Positions 20,687-30,835 are shown, numbered from the stretch's first letter. The stretch: DNA of 64,000 bases from Pectobacterium wasabiae CFBP 3304 (GCF_001742185.1 NZ_CP015750.1:3472001-3536000), one strand, 5' to 3'. Notes: generated by a model from the letters alone, not told the origin. Program-made: numbers and translations.

Positions 20687-20790
20687 CTATCTCCTCAGCA
20701 TAATTTTTTACGCCGGATAAGGGCAAAATTCGTGGTGACACCCTGTAGTTGCATCTCCGAGATGGTTGAATGCAATGGGAGGGAATAAGT

Positions 20791-20806
20791 TGAAATATTC
20801 ATTTCA
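20791..20806. promoter_or_regulatory. Candidate IolR operator upstream of iolG
   Basis: Palindrome TGAAATATTCATTTCA, matching the half-sites in the regulator/iolA region. It lies 320 bases before iolG in an AT-rich leader (20690-21126) with no convincing gene. Confidence 0.6.
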
Positions 20807-21126
20807 TTTTCAAACCGCAGTTTCATTTTTCCTACTGCTATACGCCAGCACCTGACCGATCCCCTGATAGTCATGTCTATCCCCATAAACGTTCTCACGT
20901 GATGTGTGATTGGGGTTGCAGAAAACAGCGAAGATGTCATGAAAATGTTAACTGACGCGCAAAAATATAATTTTCAATTTATACAAAATTGAAATAAATG
21001 TTTTATTTTATCTATCAGGATTTGCGGTAAAAGTGGGTGATGGGACTGGAGAGAATGAAATTCACCGTTATCCCGTCACTTTATCCGTCTGGCGTTAAAT
21101 ATCACTCAGGTAGCAAGGGAGCATCT

Positions 21127-22113
21127 ATGTTTAACATCGCTTTACTGGGCGCGGGCCGTATCGGTCAGGTCCATGCAGTGAACATTGCGGCACACAAAGA
21201 AACCAACCTGTACGCGGTGGTCGATCCCAACCCCGCAAATGCCACCGCGCTGGCCGAACGTTACCATACCAAAGTACAAACGGTTGACGAGGTCATGAAC
21301 GATCCCGCCGTGCACGCTGTCCTGATTGCCTCCGCGACCGACACGCACGCTGACTTGATTGAGTTGGCCGCCAAGCATGGCAAAGCCATTTTCTGTGAAA
21401 AGCCGGTGCATCTGGATATTGCTCGTGTTCGCGACTGCCTGACCGTCGTCAAACAGCAGAACGTGCCGCTGTTTGTTGGGTTCAACCGCCGCTACGACCC
21501 ACAATTCCGCCGCGTCAAAACGCTGGCTGGCGAAGGCAATATCGGCAAACCGGAATCCCTCCTGATTATCTCCCGCGATCCTTCGCCACCGCCTGCTGAG
21601 TATGTCCGCGTTTCCGGCGGAATGTTCCGCGATATGACGATCCATGATTTCGATATGGCGCGCTTCATTATGGGCGAAGAGCCGGTGTCGGTCTTTGCAC
21701 AAGGCAGCAATCTGGTTGATCCGGCGATTGGCGAGGCGGGCGACATTGATACCGCATTTATCGTGCTGAAATTTGCCTCAGGCGCGATGGCGACTATCGT
21801 CAACAGCCGCCGCTCCGGCTACGGCTACGATCAGCGCCTCGAATTGCACGGCGCGAAAGGTGTGCTCACCGCAGGCAATATCCGTGAAAACGTGGTCGAG
21901 CAGTGGACAGATGACGGTTGCTTGTCCGCGAAACCTGAATATTTCTTCCTGCAACGCTATCACGCGGCTTACGCGGCGGAATGGCAGCACTTTGTTGATG
22001 TGCTGAATGGTCGGACGCAGCCGGAATGCTCCGGGCTGGATGGTGAGAGGGCGTTGAATCTGGCGGATAAAGCCTTTGAATCGCTGGCTCAAGGCAAGGA
22101 GGTCGCCGTGTAA
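21127..22113 (+). CDS. iolG: myo-Inositol 2-dehydrogenase
   Basis: The 328-residue GFO/IDH/MocA oxidoreductase oxidises myo-inositol to 2-keto-inositol with NAD. It shows GAGRIGQVHA (Rossmann loop), FCEKPVHLD with the catalytic Lys, and MTIHDFDMARF with the active-site Asp and His. The open frame reaches back to 21037, but the ATG at 21127 follows AAGGGAGC and matches the family start. It heads the second block of inositol genes, directly before the importer. Confidence 0.94.
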   Translation: MFNIALLGAGRIGQVHAVNIAAHKETNLYAVVDPNPANATALAERYHTKVQTVDEVMNDPAVHAVLIASATDTHADLIELAAKHGKAIFCEKPVHLDIARVRDCLTVVKQQNVPLFVGFNRRYDPQFRRVKTLAGEGNIGKPESLLIISRDPSPPPAEYVRVSGGMFRDMTIHDFDMARFIMGEEPVSVFAQGSNLVDPAIGEAGDIDTAFIVLKFASGAMATIVNSRRSGYGYDQRLELHGAKGVLTAGNIRENVVEQWTDDGCLSAKPEYFFLQRYHAAYAAEWQHFVDVLNGRTQPECSGLDGERALNLADKAFESLAQGKEVAV

Positions 22114-22203
22114 CCGTATCGGCACTCCGCGTTTTACCTGCTTTCAACCCTACACCGATTCTATAGCAATCGATCCATAACAACAGAAGCAGAGAAAAGA
22201 CAT

Positions 22204-23142
22204 ATGAAAAAGCTCATCAGCGTTACCGCAATCGCCATCGCACTGGGTCTGTCTGGTTTTGCTCAGGCCCAAAATGAACAAATCGTTTTCAGTACGCCGA
22301 ATCTCGCTATGCCGTTTGAAGTTCACATGCAGCGCACCGCCGTCAAAGCCGCCAAAGAACTGGGCGTGAATTTGCAGGTGCTGGATGGGCAGGGTAGCTC
22401 GCCGAAGCAGGCCGCCGATTTAGAGAATGCCATCACGCGTGGTGCGCAGGGCTTTGTGGTGTCACCGAATGACGTTAATGCGGTTTCCAGCGCGGTGACC
22501 GAAATTCAGGATGCCAAGCTGCCGGTGGTGACGCTGGATCGTTCGGTGAAAACGGAAAAAGCGGTGCCGCATTTTGGCGCTAACAACTACAAAGGCGGTC
22601 AGGCGATTGCCGATTATGTCAAAACCAAATTCCCGAACGGTGCAGAGATCATTCTGCTGACTGGTCAACCGGGCTCTTCTTCCAATATCGAGCGGACGCA
22701 GGGGATCCGCGACAGCCTGAAAGCGGGTGGCAGTAAATACCACATTGTGGCTGACCAGACGGGGAACTGGATGCGTTCAGAAGGGATGCGCATCGTTGAA
22801 AGTGTTTTTCCTTCGCTGCCTAAACGTCCGCAGGTGATCCTCTCCGCGAATGACGATATGGCGCTGGGCGCGATTGAAGCGTTACAGGGCCAGGGGCTGA
22901 AACCCGGTGAGGTGATGGTGACGGGCTTTGACGCTGTGCCGGAAGCGTTGGCTCGTGTACGTGACGGCTGGCTGGCGGTGACCGCCGATCAGCGTCCGGG
23001 CTATGCGGTAACCACGGCGTTAACGCAGTTAACTAATAACATCCGCAGTAAAGCGCCGATCACCGGGGCTGACTACCAACCGACCATGATTACCAAAGAT
23101 AACCTGAACGATGCCGAGCGCATTGGCGAAGCGGGTAAATAA
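22204..23142 (+). CDS. Sugar ABC transporter substrate-binding protein (probable inositol)
   Basis: The 312-residue periplasmic binding protein of the RbsB/type-I class has a signal peptide (to SGFAQAQ). It carries the repeated lobe motifs QAADLENAITRGAQGFVVSPND and SANDDMALGAIEALQ. It lies between iolG and the matching ATPase and permease, so inositol is the likely ligand (inference from context). A stable hairpin follows the gene and probably protects its mRNA. Confidence 0.92.
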   Translation: MKKLISVTAIAIALGLSGFAQAQNEQIVFSTPNLAMPFEVHMQRTAVKAAKELGVNLQVLDGQGSSPKQAADLENAITRGAQGFVVSPNDVNAVSSAVTEIQDAKLPVVTLDRSVKTEKAVPHFGANNYKGGQAIADYVKTKFPNGAEIILLTGQPGSSSNIERTQGIRDSLKAGGSKYHIVADQTGNWMRSEGMRIVESVFPSLPKRPQVILSANDDMALGAIEALQGQGLKPGEVMVTGFDAVPEALARVRDGWLAVTADQRPGYAVTTALTQLTNNIRSKAPITGADYQPTMITKDNLNDAERIGEAGK

Positions 23143-23184
23143 GTCGTTTTCCACACCATTATTAAATCATAAAAGGTATTCAGC

Positions 23185-23204
23185 AGGCCGCGACTGCGCG
23201 GCCT
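23185..23204 (+). repeat. Intercistronic hairpin after the binding-protein gene
   Basis: AGGCCGCG, loop ACTG, CGCGGCCT: perfect 8-base stem without a T tract, just before the ATPase ribosome site. Such hairpins often raise binding-protein yield by stabilising its 3' end. Confidence 0.75.
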
Positions 23205-23222
23205 TGCGGGAGGAAGGTACGC

Positions 23223-24770
23223 ATGACGGAACCCCTACTGAACATCACCGATCTGGCAAAGAGCTTCTCTGGCGTCTGGGCGCTGAGTAATGCGCAACTG
23301 ACCGTACAGCCGGGAGAGATTCATGCGCTATTGGGAGAAAACGGCGCGGGTAAATCGACGCTGTTAAAAGCGCTGGCAGGGGCGCAGCCGCAGACCAGCG
23401 GTGATATCTGGTTTGGCGGTCAGCAACTGTTACCGCTCGAATCGCCGGTTGAACGCCAAAAACGGGGAATTATCACCATTTATCAGGAATTCAATCTGCT
23501 GCCGAATATGAGCGTGGCGGAAAACATGTTCCTGGGGCGTGAACCTCAGAGCAGTGGATTATTTGTCGACGCGCTGGCGGTCAATCGCGAGGCGAAAGCG
23601 GTACTGGATTACCTGAAATTGAACATTGCGCCGACGACGCAGGTGGCGCGTTTGAGTGTAGCGCAGCAGCAGATGGTGGAGATAGCCAGAGCGCTGACGC
23701 TGAACGCCAAACTGATTGTGATGGATGAACCATCGGCAGCGCTGAGCGATAGCGAAGTCGACAGCCTGCATCGCGTGGTTCGTGAGCTAAAAGGTCGTGG
23801 CGTGAGCGTGGTGTATGTGACGCACCGACTCCATGAAGTTTTCCAACTGTGCGATCGCTTTACCGTGTTTCAGGATGGCCGCTACACCGGTTCCGGGGAT
23901 GTCGCCAGCACCAACGTGCAGGAGATTATTCGCCTTATGGTCGGGCGTGACGTGGTGTTTAACCGTCGTCCGCCTTCCGAGACGCATCATCAGGATAAAC
24001 CGGTACGTCTGGCGGTGAAGGGCTTAAGCCGAGAAAAGCCGCCGCTGGATGCACACGGCATCGCGCTGAAAGATATCAGCTTTCAGGTGCATGCGGGCGA
24101 GGTGCTCGGCATCGCCGGGCTGGTTGGTGCAGGGCGCACGGAAATCGCACGCTGCCTGTTTGGTGCCGATGCGTTCTCTAGCGGTGAGTTTGTGCTGGAT
24201 GACGCGCCTTATCATCCGTCCACACCCCTACATGCGCTGTCGCAGGGTATCGCGCTGGTGCCGGAAGATCGCAAGAAAGAGGGCGCGGTACTGGGATTGT
24301 CAATCAGGGAAAACATCTCGCTCTCCAACCTCTCGTCGCTCATGCGCTGGCGCTGGTTTGTGAACACCCGTAAAGAAGACGATCTCATCGACGCCTACCG
24401 TCAAGCGCTGCACATCAAGATGGTGAACAGCGATCAAGAGGTGCGCAAGCTGTCGGGTGGTAACCAGCAAAAGGTGATTCTTGCCCGCTGTATGGCGCTG
24501 AACCCGAAGGTATTGATCGTGGATGAGCCCACGCGCGGCATCGATGTCGGCACTAAGTCCGAAGTGCATCAGGTGCTGTTCGATATGGCGAAACGGGGCG
24601 TCGCCGTGATTGTGATTTCCTCCGACCTGCCGGAAATCATGGCGATTTCCGACCGTATTATCACGCTCAGCGAAGGGCGGATCAGCGGGGAAATTCATGG
24701 CGATGACGCCACAGAAGAAAAACTGATGACGATGATGGCCATTTGCCACGACGCATTACACGCAGCATAA
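23223..24770 (+). CDS. Sugar ABC transporter ATP-binding protein, double NBD
   Basis: The 515-residue protein has two fused nucleotide-binding domains of the RbsA/MglA class. The first has Walker A GENGAGKST, a degenerate signature LSVAQQQM and Walker B IVMDEPSAALSD. The second has a degenerate Walker A (GLVGAGRTE), the signature LSGGNQQKVILAR and Walker B VLIVDEPTRGID. It powers the inositol importer. Its stop lies 12 bases before the permease. Confidence 0.94.
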   Translation: MTEPLLNITDLAKSFSGVWALSNAQLTVQPGEIHALLGENGAGKSTLLKALAGAQPQTSGDIWFGGQQLLPLESPVERQKRGIITIYQEFNLLPNMSVAENMFLGREPQSSGLFVDALAVNREAKAVLDYLKLNIAPTTQVARLSVAQQQMVEIARALTLNAKLIVMDEPSAALSDSEVDSLHRVVRELKGRGVSVVYVTHRLHEVFQLCDRFTVFQDGRYTGSGDVASTNVQEIIRLMVGRDVVFNRRPPSETHHQDKPVRLAVKGLSREKPPLDAHGIALKDISFQVHAGEVLGIAGLVGAGRTEIARCLFGADAFSSGEFVLDDAPYHPSTPLHALSQGIALVPEDRKKEGAVLGLSIRENISLSNLSSLMRWRWFVNTRKEDDLIDAYRQALHIKMVNSDQEVRKLSGGNQQKVILARCMALNPKVLIVDEPTRGIDVGTKSEVHQVLFDMAKRGVAVIVISSDLPEIMAISDRIITLSEGRISGEIHGDDATEEKLMTMMAICHDALHAA

Positions 24771-24782
24771 CGGAGGTGACGC

Positions 24783-25814
24783 ATGTCCCAGCAGCCGCTT
24801 TCTAAGACCATTACGCCGTCCAATCCGCGCGGACGTTTTGACCCGATTGCCTTTTTTGAACGCTTTGGCGTGTTTATTTTCATGATTTTGCTGCTGATTT
24901 TCTTTCAGTCGCAGAATGGCAACTTTCTGTCCGAACGCAACATCACCAACATCCTTACCGAAGTGTCCATCTACGGCATCATGGCCGTAGGGATGACATT
25001 CGTCATTTTGACTGCCGGGATCGACCTGTCCGTCGGCTCGATTCTGGCGGTATGTGCGATCACTGCTGCCTCGGTGATTAAAGGCGACAACTTTACTACC
25101 GTCGATCCCGATGCCTGGTACGGCCTGAGCTGGCTGGTCGCGTTAGGCGTCTGTCTGGCAATGGGCACCTTTATTGGTTTCCTGCATGGGTTAGGGGTGA
25201 CCAAACTGCGTCTGCCGCCGTTCATCGTCACGCTGGGCGGGATGACGATCTGGCGTGGATTAACGCTGGTGATGAACGACGGTGCACCGATTGCGGGCTT
25301 TGACCCCGGCTATCGCTGGTGGGGACGGGGCGAGATCCTCGGTATTTCGGTGCCGATCTGGATCTTCGCCTTGGTTGCCTTGCTGGGCTATCTGGCGCTG
25401 CATAAAACCCGCTGGGGTCGCTTCGTCTACGCCATTGGCGGCAACACCGAAGCTGCGCGACTGGCGGGGGTGAATGTGCAACGTGTATTGGTCAGCGTCT
25501 ATGTTGTGATTGGCTGTCTGGCCGGACTGGCGGGATTTATTCTCAGCGCCCGTCTCGGTAGCGCAGAAGCGGTCGCGGGGATCACCTTCGAACTGCGCGT
25601 CATCGCCTCGGTGGTAATCGGTGGCACCTCGCTGATGGGCGGCTATGGCCGGATCAGCGGTACGATTATCGGTTCGATCATCATGGGTATTCTGATTAAT
25701 GGACTGGTGTTGATGAACGTATCGGCCTACTACCAGCAGATTATCACCGGGTTGATTATCGTGCTGGCCGTGGCGTTCGACACCTATGCCAAGAGCCGTC
25801 GCGGCGCTATCTGA
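24783..25814 (+). CDS. Sugar ABC transporter permease
   Basis: The 343-residue RbsC-class permease has about eight to ten hydrophobic helices and the family signature AVGMTFVILTAGIDLSVGSILA. The loop GGNTEAARLAGVNVQRV contacts the ATPase. AGGTGACGC precedes the ATG. It forms the membrane channel with the two upstream gene products. Confidence 0.94.
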   Translation: MSQQPLSKTITPSNPRGRFDPIAFFERFGVFIFMILLLIFFQSQNGNFLSERNITNILTEVSIYGIMAVGMTFVILTAGIDLSVGSILAVCAITAASVIKGDNFTTVDPDAWYGLSWLVALGVCLAMGTFIGFLHGLGVTKLRLPPFIVTLGGMTIWRGLTLVMNDGAPIAGFDPGYRWWGRGEILGISVPIWIFALVALLGYLALHKTRWGRFVYAIGGNTEAARLAGVNVQRVLVSVYVVIGCLAGLAGFILSARLGSAEAVAGITFELRVIASVVIGGTSLMGGYGRISGTIIGSIIMGILINGLVLMNVSAYYQQIITGLIIVLAVAFDTYAKSRRGAI

Positions 25815-25854
25815 TCCGCGCCTGTACCGAATCTTTTTTTACACCGAGGTGGAT

Positions 25855-26988
25855 ATGAAGAATGTACGCATTGGGTTAATCGGCACGGGCTATATCGGGC
25901 GTGCACATGCTATTGCCTACGCGCAGGCACCAACGGTCTTCCCGCTGAAAGGCAATCTGGTGAAGGCCATGCTGGCGGAAGTGTCGCCAGAACTGGCGGC
26001 TAAACGGGCGCAGGAGTTCGGCTTTCAGCGCTCAACCGGGAACTGGCGTGAACTGGTGGCGGATCCCGACATTGATGTGGTGGATATCTGTGCGCCGAAC
26101 TTTCTGCATAAGACGATGGCGATGGCGGCCATCCAGCACGGCAAGCATGTTTACTCGGAAAAACCGCTGGCACTGAACGCGCGTGATGCCAGAGAAATGG
26201 TCGATGCTGCGCAGCGGGCGGGCGTGAAAACGCTGGTGGGCTTCAACTATATGAAGAACCCGACCTCACAGTTGGCCAAAGAGATTATCGCTAGCGGAGA
26301 AATTGGCGAGGTGGTGCATTTTTACGGTACGCACAATGAGGATTATCTGGCCGATCCGAACAAACCCGCAGACTGGCACTGCTTTAAAGAAACCGCAGGG
26401 CTGGGGGCGTTAGGGGATCTGGCGGCGCACATCGTCAACATGGCGCAGTATCTGGTGGGCGATATCGCCAGCGTCTGCGGCGATCTGCAAACGGTGATTA
26501 CGCAGCGTCCGACAGCGCTGGGCAGTAGCGAGTGGGTTCAGGTGGAGAACGAAGATCAGGCGCATGCCATGGTGCGGTTTGCCAGCGGCGCACGCGGCGT
26601 GATTGAAACCTCACGCATCGCCTGCGGCCGCAAAATGGGCCTGACCTACGTGGTGACCGGCACCAAAGGTACGCTGAGTTTCACACAGGAACGCATGGCG
26701 GAATTGAAACTCTATCGGCATGACGAACCGGAAAATCGGCAGGGATTTAAAACGCTGCTGACTGGGCCACAGCATCCTGATTACGCGGCCTTCTGCGCCA
26801 GCGCTGGACACGGCATTGGATTTAACGATCAGAAAACGGTGGAAGTACGCGATCTGATCGACGGTATTGCGGCTGACGTACCCATGTGGCCGGATTTTGA
26901 AGAAGGCTGGAAAGTCTCGCGAGTTCTGGATGCGATAGTGCAGTCACACGAAACGGCGCGTTGGGTGAACGTGGACGAGGTGGGCTGA
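25855..26988 (+). CDS. Second inositol-locus dehydrogenase (GFO/IDH/MocA family)
   Basis: This 377-residue NAD(P)-dependent oxidoreductase shows GTGYIGRAHAIAYA, YSEKPLALNARDA with the catalytic Lys, and GDLAAHIVNMAQYL with the His. It is longer than IolG and of the IolW/IolX-like branch, so scyllo-inositol or another isomer is a likely substrate (inference). The frame opens at 25786, inside the permease end, but the ATG at 25855 follows GAGGTG and fits the family start. Confidence 0.88.
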   Translation: MKNVRIGLIGTGYIGRAHAIAYAQAPTVFPLKGNLVKAMLAEVSPELAAKRAQEFGFQRSTGNWRELVADPDIDVVDICAPNFLHKTMAMAAIQHGKHVYSEKPLALNARDAREMVDAAQRAGVKTLVGFNYMKNPTSQLAKEIIASGEIGEVVHFYGTHNEDYLADPNKPADWHCFKETAGLGALGDLAAHIVNMAQYLVGDIASVCGDLQTVITQRPTALGSSEWVQVENEDQAHAMVRFASGARGVIETSRIACGRKMGLTYVVTGTKGTLSFTQERMAELKLYRHDEPENRQGFKTLLTGPQHPDYAAFCASAGHGIGFNDQKTVEVRDLIDGIAADVPMWPDFEEGWKVSRVLDAIVQSHETARWVNVDEVG

Positions 26989-27030
26989 TTAAGGCTTTTT
27001 TACGCGACTTTTTTTACAGGGTTTGCCGCT

Positions 27031-28935
27031 ATGAGTAAGGAAAAGACGTTTGATGTGATTTGCATGGGGCGCGTTGCTGTCGATCTGTACGGGCAGCAAA
27101 TCGGCGCGCGTCTGGAAGATATGGGCAGTTTTGCCAAGTATCTGGGCGGGTCGTCCGGAAACGTGGCTTACGGCACGGCGCGACAGGGGTTACGTTCTTC
27201 GATGCTGGCGCGGGTAGGCGACGAGCATATGGGACGTTTCCTGCGTGAAGAGCTGAATCAGGTCGGCTGTGACACCAGCCATTTGATTACCGATAAGGAA
27301 CGCCTGACAGCGCTGGTGCTGTTGGGCATCAAAGATCGCGATACCTTTCCGCTGATTTTCTACCGTGACAACTGCGCTGATATGGCGATTTCACCGGAGG
27401 ATTTCACCGAAAATTACATCGCATCGTCCCGCTGTCTGGCGATTACCGGTACACATCTCTCTCACCCTAACACGCGTGCCGCGGTGCTGACGGCGCTGCA
27501 ATATGCACGGCGCAACGGGGTGAAGACGGCGCTGGATATTGACTACCGTCCGGTGCTGTGGGGGCTGACGTCGCTGGGCGATGGCGAAACCCGCTTTGTT
27601 GAAGCGCAGGCGGTCACGGCGCAGTTGCAGCAGGTGCTGTCGCTGTTCGACGTGATTGTCGGCACCGAAGAAGAATTCCACATTGCGGGCGGCAGCACGG
27701 ATACCTTGCAGGCGCTGCACTCGGTACGGCAGTACACGCAGGCGGAGCTGGTGTGCAAACGTGGAGCGCTGGGCTGCTCGGTGTTTAGCGATGCCATTCC
27801 CGACCATCTGGATAAAGGCATTACGATCAAAGGTGTGCGCGTGGATGTCCTTAACGTGCTGGGCGCGGGCGATGCATTTATGTCCGGCCTGTTGCGTGGC
27901 TATCTCAACGGTGAAGGTTGGGAGAAAGCCTGTGCTTACGCCAATGCCTGCGGAGCGCTGGTGGTATCACGCCACGGCTGCGCACCAGCCATGCCAAGCA
28001 AGATTGAACTGGATAACTATTTAGCGCGGGCGGCGAGCGTTCCGCGTCCCGATCTGGACGAAGAGCTTAACCATCTACACCGTGTTACGACCCGCCGTAA
28101 ACAGTGGCATGAGCTGTGCGTGATTGCCTTCGATCACCGCAGCCAATTGGAAGACATGGCGCTGAACTGCGGCACGGAAATCAGTCGTATTCCGGCGTTG
28201 AAGAAACTGATTCTGCGTGCGAGCTATGATGCGGCGCAGCAGGCAGGGCTGGAGAGCAAAGCCGGTCTGCTGTGTGACGGTACGTTCGGACAGGATGCGC
28301 TCAACGACATCACCGGAAAAGGCTGGTGGATTGGCCGACCGATTGAGCTACCGGGATCGCGCCCGTTAATCATGGAACGCGGCAACATCGGTTCACAACT
28401 GGTGAGCTGGCCGCTGGAGCACGTGGTGAAATGTCTGGTGTTCTTCCACCCAGAAGATGCTCATGCGCTGCGGCGCGAGCAGGAAATGAAGGTGATGGAG
28501 GTCTATCAGGCCTGCCGTCAATCGGGTCATGAACTGCTGCTTGAAGTCATTCTTCCTGTAGGGATGGCGCACAGCGATGCGCTTTATCTGCGCGCCATTC
28601 AGCGCTTCTACAATCTTGGCGTGCGACCAGATTGGTGGAAGTTGCCACCGCTGTCCGCCGAAGGTTGGGAACAGCTCACGCCGCTGCTGGCACAGCGCGA
28701 TCCTTACTGTCGCGGCGTGGTCATCCTTGGGTTGGATGCGCCGCTGGAAACGCTGCAACAAGGCTTTAGCGCCGCCGTCAATTTCCCGATTGTGAAAGGG
28801 TTTGCCGTCGGGCGCACGCTGTTTGCCCAGCCTGCGCAAAAGTGGCTGCGCAACGAAATCGATGACGCCGAATTGATTGAGCAAGTTAAACATAACTACC
28901 TGCAACTGATCGCCGTCTGGCGTCAGCGCGGTTAA
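27031..28935 (+). CDS. iolC: IolC kinase fused to DUF2090 aldolase domain
   Basis: The 634-residue bifunctional protein has an N-terminal PfkB kinase (about 1-330) with YLGGSSGNVAYGTA and the catalytic GAGDAFMSGLLRG. It phosphorylates 5-keto-2-deoxygluconate. The C-terminal DUF2090 domain (about 345-634) is of the class that cleaves the phosphorylated product to DHAP and malonic semialdehyde, the role IolJ has in Bacillus. The fusion is known in proteobacterial inositol operons. It explains the absence of a separate iolJ here. Confidence 0.92.
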   Translation: MSKEKTFDVICMGRVAVDLYGQQIGARLEDMGSFAKYLGGSSGNVAYGTARQGLRSSMLARVGDEHMGRFLREELNQVGCDTSHLITDKERLTALVLLGIKDRDTFPLIFYRDNCADMAISPEDFTENYIASSRCLAITGTHLSHPNTRAAVLTALQYARRNGVKTALDIDYRPVLWGLTSLGDGETRFVEAQAVTAQLQQVLSLFDVIVGTEEEFHIAGGSTDTLQALHSVRQYTQAELVCKRGALGCSVFSDAIPDHLDKGITIKGVRVDVLNVLGAGDAFMSGLLRGYLNGEGWEKACAYANACGALVVSRHGCAPAMPSKIELDNYLARAASVPRPDLDEELNHLHRVTTRRKQWHELCVIAFDHRSQLEDMALNCGTEISRIPALKKLILRASYDAAQQAGLESKAGLLCDGTFGQDALNDITGKGWWIGRPIELPGSRPLIMERGNIGSQLVSWPLEHVVKCLVFFHPEDAHALRREQEMKVMEVYQACRQSGHELLLEVILPVGMAHSDALYLRAIQRFYNLGVRPDWWKLPPLSAEGWEQLTPLLAQRDPYCRGVVILGLDAPLETLQQGFSAAVNFPIVKGFAVGRTLFAQPAQKWLRNEIDDAELIEQVKHNYLQLIAVWRQRG

Positions 28936-28968
28936 CCCATTTCTCTGTGTTTGAATAAGGGACATAAC

Positions 28969-29859
28969 ATGACTGTTCAACTTGGTATAAATCCACTCAC
29001 TTGGACAAATGACGATCTGCCTTCTCTGGGCGCGGACACACCGCTGGAAACCTGTTTGAGCGAAGGGCGGCAGGCGGGCTTCGTCGGTTTTGAATTAGGT
29101 AACAAGTTCCCACGTCAGGCCAGCGTGCTGGGGCCAATCCTGCAAACGCACGACTTGCGCTTAGTTTCTGGCTGGTATTCCGGTGAGCTGCTGACCCGCT
29201 CGGTTGAAGAAGAGATCGAAGCGGTACAGGGGCATCTGGCGCTGTTGCGCGACCTCGGCGCGACGGTGCTGGTGTTTGCAGAAGTGACAGGCGCGATTCA
29301 CGGCGACCAGCAGAAACCCGTTCATCTGCGTCCGCGTTTCCCCGAAGAACGCTGGCCGGAATATGGCAAAAAGCTGACCGAATTTGCGCGCTACACGCAA
29401 AGTCAGGGCGTGCAGATTGCTTACCACCACCATATGGGCACGGTGATTGAAAGCGCGCAGGACGTGGATAATTTGATGGAGCACACCGGGCCGGAAGTTG
29501 GGCTGCTGCTGGATACGGGTCACCTGACGTTCGCGGGGGCCGATCCGGTGGCGGTGGCGAAACGCTGGATTAATCGCATTAATCACGTTCACTGCAAAGA
29601 TATCCGCCCAGACGTGCTGAAAGACGTGAAAAACCGTAAAACCAGCTTCTTGGATGCGGTGCTGAGCGGCGTCTTCACCGTACCGGGCGATGGCTGTGTG
29701 GATTATCCGGCGGTGTTCAGCATCCTGAAAGCCAATAGCTACAGCGGATGGCTGGTGGTCGAAGCGGAACAGGACCCAGCCGTCGCGCATCCGTTAACCT
29801 ATGCAACGCTGGGCTACAATAACTTGCAACGTTTCGCCCAGCAGGCGGAATTGATCTGA
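28969..29859 (+). CDS. iolE: Inosose dehydratase (2-keto-myo-inositol dehydratase)
   Basis: This 296-residue TIM-barrel enzyme of the sugar-phosphate isomerase/AP endonuclease fold dehydrates 2-keto-myo-inositol to the diketone used by IolD. It shows QIAYHHHMGTVIE, LLLDTGHLTFAGADP and HVHCKDI, which supply metal-binding His, Asp and Glu residues. The ATG at 28969 follows AAGGGAC; the TTG further upstream is ignored. Confidence 0.94.
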   Translation: MTVQLGINPLTWTNDDLPSLGADTPLETCLSEGRQAGFVGFELGNKFPRQASVLGPILQTHDLRLVSGWYSGELLTRSVEEEIEAVQGHLALLRDLGATVLVFAEVTGAIHGDQQKPVHLRPRFPEERWPEYGKKLTEFARYTQSQGVQIAYHHHMGTVIESAQDVDNLMEHTGPEVGLLLDTGHLTFAGADPVAVAKRWINRINHVHCKDIRPDVLKDVKNRKTSFLDAVLSGVFTVPGDGCVDYPAVFSILKANSYSGWLVVEAEQDPAVAHPLTYATLGYNNLQRFAQQAELI

Positions 29860-29884
29860 TTTGTGGTGATATAGGAGGCAAAAG

Positions 29885-30709
29885 ATGTCCCGACTCTTAT
29901 CTCGTCATCGTGATCCTGACGAACACGGACGGACGCAGCACATTACGCCGGAAACGGCGGGCTGGCGATACGTGGGATTCGATGTGTATCAACTGGCATC
30001 GAAGCAGGTGCTATCGCTGCCCGCCAGCGATAACGAACGCTGTCTGGTGCTGGTCGGCGGCAAAGCTACCGTTGTCACGCCGAGTGAGCGTTTCGAGCAG
30101 ATTGGTGACCGAATGAGCCCGTTCGAGCGCAGGAAGCCTTATGCGGTTTATGTCACGACTGGTGAAACGATTACGGTGACGGCTCACTCGGCGCTGGAGC
30201 TGGCAGTGTGCGCCGCACCGGGGTTCGGCACGCACCCAACTCGGCTGATCGCGCCGCCGAATATTGATGCCGAGCAGCGTGGCGTCGGCAATAACCAGCG
30301 CTATGTACATAACATTTTGCCGGAAAATAAAGCGGCGGATAGTCTGCTGGTGGTCGAAGTGTACACCGACGAGGGCTGTACCAGTTCCTATCCCAGCCAC
30401 AAGCATGATGTCGATAATCCGCCGCAGGAAACCTATCTGGAAGAAACCTACTACCATCGGTTGAATCCAGAGCAGGGGTTCTGCCTGCAACGCGTCTATA
30501 CCGATGACCGTTCATTAGATGAATGTATGGCGGTGTACGATCGGGATGTAGTGCAGGTGCCGCGCGGCTACCATCCGGTCGCCACGATTGCGGGTTATGA
30601 CAGCTATTATCTGAATGTGATGGCCGGGCCTACGCGCCAGTGGCGTTTCACCTGGGAAGCGGATCACCAGTGGATCAATAGTCCGGAATATGCGGATAAG
30701 CACAGGTAG
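29885..30709 (+). CDS. iolB: 5-Deoxy-glucuronate isomerase
   Basis: The 274-residue bicupin isomerises 5-deoxy-glucuronate to 5-keto-2-deoxygluconate, the substrate of IolC. It carries YPSHKHDVDNPPQETYLEETYYHR with metal-binding His and Glu residues, and the C-terminal VPRGYHPVATIAGYDSYYLNVMAG block. AGGAGG precedes the ATG. It is the last gene of the inositol block, 25 bases after iolE. Confidence 0.94.
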   Translation: MSRLLSRHRDPDEHGRTQHITPETAGWRYVGFDVYQLASKQVLSLPASDNERCLVLVGGKATVVTPSERFEQIGDRMSPFERRKPYAVYVTTGETITVTAHSALELAVCAAPGFGTHPTRLIAPPNIDAEQRGVGNNQRYVHNILPENKAADSLLVVEVYTDEGCTSSYPSHKHDVDNPPQETYLEETYYHRLNPEQGFCLQRVYTDDRSLDECMAVYDRDVVQVPRGYHPVATIAGYDSYYLNVMAGPTRQWRFTWEADHQWINSPEYADKHR

Positions 30710-30740
30710 GGCAACGCGTTGAATACTGACAAATGTGCTT

Positions 30741-30789
30741 AATAATGGGCAGTGGCTTATGAGCGTCTGTAGGCTGCTGCCATATTATT
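30741..30789 (+). terminator. Possible terminator or repeat hairpin after iolB
   Basis: AATAATGGGCAG (30741-30752) pairs imperfectly with CTGCCATATTATT (30777-30789). No long T tract follows, so its role as a terminator is uncertain. Confidence 0.45.
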
Positions 30790-30835
30790 CGAGGATGTGT
30801 ATTGTTGAAAAATATTAAAATTCAATATGTTAGTT

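Noticed and set aside
20695..20940. 81-codon minus frame upstream of iolG
   Set aside because: It has no ribosome site, an improbable composition, and overlaps the candidate operator.
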